Source: an uncultured Bacteroidota bacterium
GTDB lineage: Bacteria > Bacteroidota > Bacteroidia > Chitinophagales > Chitinophagaceae
Direction: 5' to 3'
Length of the DNA: 5,901 bases
NCBI GenBank assembly: GCA_903929655.1
Contig: CAIYVS010000701.1
Span: 1 to 5,901 of the forward strand
Of this stretch, positions 1 through 5,079 are shown one piece after another. A model generated the notes under the pieces. The model searched no databases. It was not told the DNA's origin and worked only from the letters and a program-made list of their open reading frames with translations. A program made the translations under genes and the position numbers. The stretch's first letter is position 1, and each line of letters starts with the position of its first letter.

Positions 1-168
1 GGCCTGATATATAAAGGGCGTTTAGTTTGCTTTTACAGTTTTGATACGGACCTTGGAGATGGATGGGAAGATTTTGATGTGCACCGCGACCCCCCTGAAA
101 AACATCTTGCAGCCTTGCAGATGGGCGCCAACCTGGTGCAATACGTGTTTAATAATTCGATCCCTTAG
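1..168 (+). CDS. DUF4159 domain protein, C-terminal fragment
   Basis: The first reading frame is open from base 1 and ends at TAG 166-168, giving the last 55 residues of a protein that starts upstream of the window. The fragment reads GLIYKGRLVCFYSFDTDLGD and goes on through GWEDFDVH, DPPEKHLAALQMGANLVQY. This Y-S-x-D-x-D-L-G-D-G-W-E-D block followed by a DPPEK..AL.MGAN helix is the typical end of DUF4159 proteins, which have a glutamine-amidotransferase-like fold, often carry a signal peptide and are frequent in Bacteroidota. The molecular function of the family is not established and the catalytic half, if any, is outside the window. The family assignment is from remembered motifs. No convincing terminator follows: there is only a 5-bp inverted repeat (CCTAA 186-190, TTAGG 197-201) with no T tract. 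Confidence 0.8.
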   Translation, partial: GLIYKGRLVCFYSFDTDLGDGWEDFDVHRDPPEKHLAALQMGANLVQYVFNNSIP

Positions 169-245
169 TGGGGTGAGAGTGCTTTCCTAAATATTATTAG
201 GTTAAATGAGTTGTAAATAATAATTAATATGGTTCTGTTTTTTTA

Positions 246-278
246 TTTTAATAAAAATATTATTTTTAATAAAAATAT
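246..278. repeat. 15-bp tandem direct repeat in AT-rich leader
   Basis: TTTTAATAAAAATAT occurs exactly at 246-260 and again at 264-278, a period of 18 bases, ending five bases before the ATG of the LamG gene. The same stretch also contains an AT-only inverted repeat (TAAAAATA 252-259 and TATTTTTA 261-268, one base between). AT-rich leaders without a Shine-Dalgarno sequence are normal in Bacteroidota and aid translation, so this may simply be a low-complexity leader. The region 169-283 as a whole shows no clear TAnnTTTG promoter element. A TTG at 211-213 is the only possible -33 element, and it is weak. Confidence 0.6.
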
Positions 279-283
279 ACAGA

Positions 284-1309
284 ATGAAAACCTATACAAT
301 CTTTATTATTCTCGTTTTTACATCTTTGTTTTCCTATTGCCAGGGTAGTAACGGACTCGTGGCACACTGGAATTTTAATGGCAATGCCAATGACATAAGT
401 GGTCACAACTTAAATGGTATTGTAAGCGGTGCTACACTGAGTGCAGGCTATAATGGCATAGCGAATACCGCGTACAAGTTTAACGGTATTAACAACTATA
501 TTGATGTACCAAGTAATTCATTATTGAATCTGGATACTTTTTCGATTTGTGCATTAGTAAAACCTACGGGGTACTATTCCGGTGCATGTGATGCAAATTC
601 AATAATGATAATGGGTTCAGATCAGGACACTGCGCTTAGTACTTATGCATTGTATTTTTCCAACGCCGCTTATTATGGGGGATGTAATTCAAGCGCATTG
701 GACCATGAAACGTTTTATGGTCTCGGACATCATGCCCAGGGTTCTTCTGCAACTATAGCGTATTCAAGCAGTGATACCATAAAGTTAAGTACATGGTACT
801 GTGTAACTGTCACGTATAGTAAAGATACTGTGCGCACGTACGTGGACGGTATTCTGCAGACTAAACAATCTATGGTAAATACTTTTTTGCCGATTTTTGA
901 TACATTGGGTATAGGGTATTACAAGAGGGATGTGGTGCAATATCCTTACTGGTTTAATGGAATTATGGATGATATAAGATTATATAATCGTCCATTATCA
1001 ACTGCCGAAGTAGGCCTGTATTGTGATACGGCAAAAATGTTACCTCTTGATGTTAAGCAAGTAGGTTATTTGCCTGAAGAAATGCTTATTTCACCTAATC
1101 CTACCCGCAATTTTGTAAATATCCAATTCCCTGCTTATACTGGTGTATCTAATGTGAAATTGCTCAATGCGTTAGGTCAAGTAGTTGCTGAAATAAACTC
1201 TGATGCGACTGTGGTTAAATTAGATATAAGCAATGTACCGGCTGGAATATATATTGTAAGGGCATTGTATAATGGTCATACAACATTCAGAAAAATATTG
1301 AAAGAGTAG
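284..1309 (+). CDS. Secreted LamG-fold protein with T9SS C-terminal sorting domain
   Basis: This is a 341-residue exported protein. Residues 1-20 form a signal peptide (basic MKTY, hydrophobic core IFIILVFTSLF, cleavage near the Cys/Gln/Gly at 19-21). The residue before the Cys is Tyr, so this is not a normal lipobox. Residues about 24-247 form a concanavalin A-like LamG jelly roll. It opens with GLVAHWNFNGNANDISG and a KFNGINNYIDVP strand, has the central WYCVTVTYSKDTVRTYVDG strands, and closes with FNGIMDDIRLYNRPLSTAEV. Residues about 266-341 form a type IX secretion sorting domain: LISPNPTRNFVNIQF, then LLNALGQVV, then LDISNVPAGIYIVRA and a basic end FRKILKE. From family knowledge, such proteins cross the outer membrane through T9SS and are released or anchored to the surface. 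LamG domains often bind carbohydrate or protein. No catalytic domain is present, so the ligand is unknown. The ATG at 284 puts the signal peptide at the exact N-terminus. The gene is convergent with the glycosyltransferase, 35 bases away. Confidence 0.9.
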   Translation: MKTYTIFIILVFTSLFSYCQGSNGLVAHWNFNGNANDISGHNLNGIVSGATLSAGYNGIANTAYKFNGINNYIDVPSNSLLNLDTFSICALVKPTGYYSGACDANSIMIMGSDQDTALSTYALYFSNAAYYGGCNSSALDHETFYGLGHHAQGSSATIAYSSSDTIKLSTWYCVTVTYSKDTVRTYVDGILQTKQSMVNTFLPIFDTLGIGYYKRDVVQYPYWFNGIMDDIRLYNRPLSTAEVGLYCDTAKMLPLDVKQVGYLPEEMLISPNPTRNFVNIQFPAYTGVSNVKLLNALGQVVAEINSDATVVKLDISNVPAGIYIVRALYNGHTTFRKILKE

Positions 1310-1344
1310 AGGCTCGGATCTGTTTTCTTAACAAAGGAACCTTT

Positions 1345-2484
1345 TCAGCTGCTTTTAGCTATTGCCACATTGATAATGTCATATACTTTCTTCATTACCT
1401 TGCCCCAGTAATAGGTGTTATAGAAGGAATCAGGAATCAATGGTGTTTGATCAATTGATGTGATTATATGGGAAGTAAAGGCATCCCAATCATTGTCGTT
1501 TGATATAAGAAGATTAGCGCCACAGACTTCAGGCAACAAACCTGCGGCTCCGCTAAATGAGCTTACAACTATTTTATTGTAGCCCAATGCTTCCACGGCT
1601 TTTGTTTTAATACCGCCGCCCAGTAACACGGGGTTCAGCATAATATCGCAGGCTTTTAGAAAATCATCCAGGTCGGGAATGAAACCGGTGTATTTTATAT
1701 TAGGGGTATTACTGATCTTCGTTTTAAGATCGTCCGGCAAGCCTTTCCCTGCAATCAATACCTGGTATTTGATATTGCCTTTATTAAGGCGAGGCATTAT
1801 TTCATCAAGGATAAAAGAAAGGGCGTGGGTATTAGGGTAGAAATCCATAGCTCCGAGAAAATATAGCCAGGGTATATTCTCATTCAGATCGAGTTGTGCG
1901 GCTACCTTTTTTTTGGCTTCCGGATGTCCTGTAGGAGGAGTGTCTAAAGTTGTTCCATATGGTATGAAATGGCATTTGGCAGCATTGACTTTGTATTTGT
2001 CAATTGCCCATTTCAGATCCTCGCTTGCTACAAAAAAAATACCGTCAGCTTTGCGCATTATGGCAGCTTCATAATACGCCATTATCGGCCACCACTTTTT
2101 GCCGTAGGTTTTGAATCTTTCGGATTCAATATTATGGCTTCTCATAAACCAGGGGGCTTTCAGTTTTTTTGACAATGCTATAGCAGTTGATGCCATATAC
2201 GGATGGTCGCAATAAATAGCATTAATTTCAAGCTTACGAGCCAGCTGTGTAATTTGTTTGAGTTTATAAAGAGGTAAATACCGGGTAATTCCGGTTTTTA
2301 AAATAGGGTGTAAATGAAAAGAATAGGTTTTGTCTGGAATATTGTCATTTGTACATACAATATGGTCCTCACAATGCATTCCAAGGTATTGGTGCGGCAT
2401 AGCAATGCCAAGATGTCCACCTGAACTTGGGGGCAGGAAACGGTAAGGAACTATACTTAGTACTTTGGTGCCGGCTTTTATCAT
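1345..2484 (-). CDS. GT-B fold glycosyltransferase (GT4-like, group 1)
   Basis: This 379-residue protein has no signal peptide or membrane segment and is probably a cytoplasmic enzyme that transfers a sugar from a nucleotide donor onto a lipid-linked or polysaccharide acceptor. The N-terminal acceptor domain (about 1-185) starts with VLSIVPYRFLPPSSGGHLG and contains the RSHNIESERF segment (115-124) seen in GT4 enzymes of polysaccharide synthesis. It also has FVASEDLKW (151-159) and IPYGTT (174-179). The C-terminal donor domain includes YFLGAMDFYPNTHAL (208-222), LIAGKGLP (243-250), YTGFIPDLDDFLKACDI (265-281) and LLGGGIKTKAVEAL (287-300). E298 matches the second Glu of the EX7E donor-binding motif. 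The first Glu position (290) is Gly, as in the subgroup with GSGxxxKxxE. The start is ATG 2482-2484, giving a normal length. It is divergent from the phosphatase gene and convergent with the LamG gene, so it is likely monocistronic. The exact sugar and acceptor cannot be read from sequence. Confidence 0.88.
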   Translation of the reverse strand: MIKAGTKVLSIVPYRFLPPSSGGHLGIAMPHQYLGMHCEDHIVCTNDNIPDKTYSFHLHPILKTGITRYLPLYKLKQITQLARKLEINAIYCDHPYMASTAIALSKKLKAPWFMRSHNIESERFKTYGKKWWPIMAYYEAAIMRKADGIFFVASEDLKWAIDKYKVNAAKCHFIPYGTTLDTPPTGHPEAKKKVAAQLDLNENIPWLYFLGAMDFYPNTHALSFILDEIMPRLNKGNIKYQVLIAGKGLPDDLKTKISNTPNIKYTGFIPDLDDFLKACDIMLNPVLLGGGIKTKAVEALGYNKIVVSSFSGAAGLLPEVCGANLLISNDNDWDAFTSHIITSIDQTPLIPDSFYNTYYWGKVMKKVYDIINVAIAKSS

Positions 2485-2493
2485 CAGAGATAT

Positions 2494-2590
2494 AAAAGTA
2501 ACAATTTGGGTATTATTAAATAAGAAGACCCTTGATAGTTTAGCATTCTCTTAATAGAGTTGCATTCTTTTTGATAATTTTGTTACTTTT
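2494..2590. promoter_or_regulatory. Divergent promoter region with 11-bp perfect inverted repeat
   Basis: AAAAGTAACAA at 2494-2504 and TTGTTACTTTT at 2580-2590 are exact reverse complements. Each arm ends exactly 9 bases before a start codon: the glycosyltransferase ATG on the minus strand and the phosphatase ATG on the plus strand. Read in the direction of its own gene, each gene therefore has TTGTTACTTTT just upstream of its start. This could be a shared operator, a shared initiation-region element, or chance in AT-rich DNA. On the minus strand a near -7 element, TACTTTTA (2493-2500), overlaps the arm, with one mismatch to TAnnTTTG. A second repeat, GCATTCT, occurs at 2543-2549 and 2562-2568, 19 bases apart and directly upstream of the plus-strand -7 box. 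Confidence 0.45.
2575..2582 (+). promoter_or_regulatory. Candidate Bacteroidetes -7 promoter box for the phosphatase-hisS-tag operon
   Basis: TAATTTTG matches the Bacteroidetes -7 consensus TAnnTTTG at every fixed position and lies 17 bases upstream of the phosphatase ATG at 2600, so the leader would be only about a dozen bases. No TTG sits at the usual distance for a -33 element. The nearest one (2560-2562) leaves only 12 bases between the two boxes. This is the only good promoter-like element upstream of the three-gene run, and the 31-base and 4-base gaps downstream leave little room for others. Confidence 0.5.
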
Positions 2591-2599
2591 TAGCTTGTT

Positions 2600-3061
2600 A
2601 TGAGAATATTAATGGTTTGCCTGGGGAATATTTGCCGTTCCCCGATAGCTGAGGGTGTCATGCGTAGTAAAATTGAACAATTTAAACTGAACTGGAAGGT
2701 AGATTCTGCTGGAACAGAGTCGATGCATGCAGGGCAGGCGCCACATCAATATTCGCAGAAGGTGTGTAAAATGAAGGGGATTGATATATCGGGGCAAAAG
2801 GCAAGACAGATAAGCCTGGCAGACCTGGAGCAATATGATAAGATTTATGCTATGGCGGATGATGTGTTTGATGATATTTTGAGGATAGGTAAAGATAGCC
2901 CGCATATGAAAAAGGTAGATTATTTTCTCAATGAGCTAAAGGCAGGGAGCTATGGGTCTGTACCCGACCCCTGGTATGGTGATGAAGAGGGTTTTTTGCC
3001 TGTATATGAAATAATAGAAGAGACTTGTGATGCCATCATCAAAAAATACAATCGTAAGTAA
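2600..3061 (+). CDS. Low-molecular-weight protein tyrosine phosphatase
   Basis: This 153-residue cytoplasmic phosphatase is of normal length for the LMW-PTP family, which hydrolyses phosphotyrosine through a phosphocysteine intermediate. The N-terminal P-loop C(X)5R is intact: nucleophile C7, then LGNIC, R13 and S14 in VCLGNICRSPIAEGV. The general acid is D123 in the DPWYG loop (123-127). The SAGTE segment after strand 2 (37-41) and the AMADD segment (84-88) also fit the family. The ATG at 2600 is right because it puts the P-loop at residues 7-14, with a short hydrophobic strand before it. In polysaccharide loci, relatives such as Wzb dephosphorylate tyrosine autokinases, while others act on arginine phosphate or on unknown targets. 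No kinase gene is visible here, so the substrate is unknown. It is the first gene of a probable operon with hisS and tag, and it is divergent from a glycosyltransferase. Confidence 0.95.
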   Translation: MRILMVCLGNICRSPIAEGVMRSKIEQFKLNWKVDSAGTESMHAGQAPHQYSQKVCKMKGIDISGQKARQISLADLEQYDKIYAMADDVFDDILRIGKDSPHMKKVDYFLNELKAGSYGSVPDPWYGDEEGFLPVYEIIEETCDAIIKKYNRK

Positions 3062-3092
3062 TAAGCAGTAAGTATAAGAATAAATAGGAATT

Positions 3093-4487
3093 ATGTCTAA
3101 ACCATCCATACCACAAGGCACGCGCGATTTTTCTCCTGCTGAGGTTCGCAAGCGCCAATACATTTTTAATACGCTGAGAACCATATTTGAACTTTATGGT
3201 TTTCAGCCCTTGGAAACTCCTGCTATGGAGAACCTTACCACCCTGACCGGGAAATATGGTGAGGAGGGTGACCGCCTGATATTTAAAATTTTGAATAATG
3301 GCCTGCATGAAAAGAAAGAAGCTGACAAAGAGAAACTGAACAGCGAATGGAGCAAAATGCTGGAGAAACCTTTTTCTTCTCCTATAGTAACAGAGCGGGC
3401 ACTGCGGTATGATCTTACGATCCCTTTTGCACGCTATGTGGTGATGCATCAGAATGAACTTGCTTTTCCCTTCAGGAGATACCAGATGCAACCGGTGTGG
3501 AGGGCAGACAGGCCACAGAAGGGGCGTTACAGGGAGTTTTGGCAATGTGATGCAGATGTGGTGGGAAGTACCTCTTTGATAAATGAGGCCGAGTTATTGT
3601 GCATTTATCAAAGTGCATTTCACAATCTGGGTTTAACGCAGGTTACAGTAAAGATCAATAGCCGTAAGTTATTGGCAGGAATAGCTGAGTTATGCGGTAC
3701 CCCTGAGTTGATGATGGATATTACAATAGCATTGGACAAGCTGGATAAAATAGCTTGGGAAGGTGTGACAAAAGAATTGCAGGAAAGAGGGATATCCGAA
3801 GCAGGCATTAGCCATGTAGAAAAAGTGATTAACGTAAAGGGGAATAATGAGGAGAAATTATATGCATTGCAGGAGATCATGAAGGACAGTGTGACAGGGA
3901 TGCAGGGCATCAATGAATTAAAACAGGCTTTGGCCTATCATAAAGAATTGGCTGATGCTGCCTGGGATTCAAGGCTGGAAGTTGATGTCAGCTTGGCGCG
4001 TGGGCTGAATTATTATACAGGTGTAATAGTAGAAGTGGCTTGTAAAGCGGTGCAAATGGGCAGTATAGGCGGTGGCGGACGTTATGATGACCTGACAGGT
4101 TTATTTGGATTAAAAGGCTTATCAGGGGTAGGTGTATCATTTGGCATTGACAGGATTTATGATGTAATGGAAGAGTTAAAGCTTTTTCCTGAACAACTTG
4201 CATCGGGTGCTGATGTGCTATTGATAAATTTCGGTGGAGAAAATGAGCTTTATGCCCTGGGAGTTTTGAAACAATTACGTTCTGCGGGCGTAAGTGCTGA
4301 ATTATACCCTGATGTGGTGAAGTTTGATAAGCAGATGAAGTATGCCAATAAAAGAGGACTGCAATATGTAATACTGCCCGGCGATGAAGAAAGGCAAAAA
4401 GGAATGCTGAGCCTGAAGAATTTTAACAGTGGCGAACAAAAAATGTTGTCTGTTGACGAATGTATTGAAATCATCAAAAAAAACTAA
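3093..4487 (+). CDS. hisS: Histidyl-tRNA synthetase
   Basis: This is a 464-residue class II aminoacyl-tRNA synthetase that attaches histidine to tRNA-His in the cytoplasm. The N-terminus IPQGTRDFSP (6-15) and the motif 1 region FQPLETPAMENL (37-48) are typical. LRYDLTIPFARYV (104-116) forms part of the ATP/histidine pocket. Motif 2 is PVWRADRPQKGRYREFWQCD (134-153). The histidine-specific signature is LARGLNYYTG (301-310), with R303 matching the catalytic Arg of the E. coli enzyme. The glycine-rich GSIGGGGRYDDL (323-334) and motif 3 GVGVSFGIDRI (345-355) complete the catalytic core. Residues about 373-464 are the alpha/beta anticodon-binding domain (DVLLINFG, then AELYPDVVKFDKQMKYANKRG, then YVILPGDEE). 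A charged insert lies at about 71-96, between GDRLIFKILNNG and the IVTERALRYD segment. The length is slightly above that of E. coli HisS, mainly because of this insert. The start follows TAGGAATT, a weak ribosome site. No T-box or histidine attenuator fits in the 31-base gap upstream. Confidence 0.98.
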   Translation: MSKPSIPQGTRDFSPAEVRKRQYIFNTLRTIFELYGFQPLETPAMENLTTLTGKYGEEGDRLIFKILNNGLHEKKEADKEKLNSEWSKMLEKPFSSPIVTERALRYDLTIPFARYVVMHQNELAFPFRRYQMQPVWRADRPQKGRYREFWQCDADVVGSTSLINEAELLCIYQSAFHNLGLTQVTVKINSRKLLAGIAELCGTPELMMDITIALDKLDKIAWEGVTKELQERGISEAGISHVEKVINVKGNNEEKLYALQEIMKDSVTGMQGINELKQALAYHKELADAAWDSRLEVDVSLARGLNYYTGVIVEVACKAVQMGSIGGGGRYDDLTGLFGLKGLSGVGVSFGIDRIYDVMEELKLFPEQLASGADVLLINFGGENELYALGVLKQLRSAGVSAELYPDVVKFDKQMKYANKRGLQYVILPGDEERQKGMLSLKNFNSGEQKMLSVDECIEIIKKN

Positions 4488-4491
4488 AACG

Positions 4492-5079
4492 ATGTGTGCT
4501 AAAAACATAACAGGATGTACATGGCCCGGAGAGGATGAACTGATGTTGAAATATCATGATGAAGAATGGGGAGTGCCATTGCATGATGACCGCAAATTGT
4601 TTGAGTTTATTGTTTTGGATGGTTTCCAGGCGGGGCTGAGCTGGAAGACGATATTATACAAGAGAGAAAATTTCAGAAAGGCATTTCATGATTTTGATGT
4701 AAATAAAATTGCCAAATACAGCGATAAGAAAATTGAAAGTTTATTGCAGGACGCGGGTATTATCCGCAATAAACTGAAAGTTGCCGCAACGATTACTAAT
4801 GCTAAAGCTTTCCTCGCGGTGCAGAAAGAATTTGGAAGTTTTGACAAATATATCTGGCAGTTCACAGATCATAAAACAATATGGAATGATCCGAAACAAA
4901 CCGGACAAATACAAGCGCGCAGCGCCGAATCGGATGCTATGAGCAAAGACCTGCTGAAAAGGGGATTTAAATTTGTAGGGTCAACCATTTGCTATGCTTT
5001 TATGCAGGCCGCAGGTATGGTAAATGACCATCTGGTATCGTGTCACCGATACCAGGCAATAAAACAAATAAAGAATTAG
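4492..5079 (+). CDS. tag: 3-methyladenine DNA glycosylase I
   Basis: This 195-residue base-excision repair enzyme removes 3-methyladenine from alkylated DNA. Alignment by eye to E. coli Tag shows all four zinc ligands kept: C9 (GCTWPG), H22 (KYHDEEWGVP), H180 and C184 (VNDHLVSC). The catalytic helix-hairpin-helix core shows QAGLSWKTILYKRENFRKAF (46-65), LLQDAGIIRNKLKV (84-97) and the C-terminal RGFKFVGSTICYAFMQAAGMVND (157-179). Base-stacking residues Y21 and W51 match E. coli Y16 and W46. The position of E. coli E38 is D43 here (LDGFQ), a conservative change. The frame is open further upstream to an ATG at 4429, but that would overlap hisS by 59 bases and add 21 non-homologous residues. The ATG at 4492 places the first zinc Cys as in known enzymes and lies four bases after the hisS stop, which suggests translational coupling. 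The TAG stop overlaps the stop of the convergent barrel gene. Confidence 0.95.
   Translation: MCAKNITGCTWPGEDELMLKYHDEEWGVPLHDDRKLFEFIVLDGFQAGLSWKTILYKRENFRKAFHDFDVNKIAKYSDKKIESLLQDAGIIRNKLKVAATITNAKAFLAVQKEFGSFDKYIWQFTDHKTIWNDPKQTGQIQARSAESDAMSKDLLKRGFKFVGSTICYAFMQAAGMVNDHLVSCHRYQAIKQIKN
5032..5055. other. Perfect 9-bp stem-loop at the shared 3' end of tag and the barrel gene
   Basis: CTGGTATCG (5032-5040) and CGATACCAG (5047-5055) are exact reverse complements separated by the six-base loop TGTCAC. The stem lies inside the last codons of tag, covering the zinc-ligand Cys and the residues after it, and about 20 bases beyond the stop of the minus-strand barrel gene. No T tract follows it on either strand, so it is not a classic intrinsic terminator. 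It could still protect the 3' end of the minus-strand transcript or assist termination there, because the two genes leave no intergenic DNA for a terminator. Chance is possible. Confidence 0.4.

Noticed and set aside
1333..1344. AAAGG-AA-CCTTT inverted repeat between the convergent LamG and glycosyltransferase genes as a terminator
   Set aside because: The stem is five pairs with a two-base loop, too tight to form well, and it is not followed by a proper T tract on either strand.
3054..3077. GTAAGTA direct repeat around the phosphatase stop codon (3054-3060 and 3068-3074)
   Set aside because: It is short and lies in an A/T/G-biased 31-base gap, with no promoter or operator arrangement around it.
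3035..4483. ATCATCAAAAAA shared by the 3' ends of the phosphatase gene (3035-3046) and hisS (4470-4481)
   Set aside because: Both simply encode the Ile-Ile-Lys-Lys ending of a C-terminal helix in the same frame, so coding coincidence is sufficient.
4478..4484. Slippery heptamer A AAA AAC in the correct phase just before the hisS stop codon
   Set aside because: A -1 shift would add only eight residues before a TAA at 4508-4510 and does not enter the tag frame (tag is +1 relative to hisS). No stimulatory hairpin was seen. The A run is explained by the Lys-Lys-Asn codons.
4429..4491. Longer tag start at ATG 4429, giving 216 residues
   Set aside because: It would overlap hisS by 59 bases, and the added 21 residues have no Tag-like sequence. 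The ATG at 4492 places the zinc Cys correctly, so the longer start is unlikely.
2609..4508. Several minus-strand open frames opposite the phosphatase and hisS genes
   Set aside because: They lie wholly or mostly antisense to genes with clear family motifs, have no recognisable domains, and are biased in composition as expected of shadow frames.
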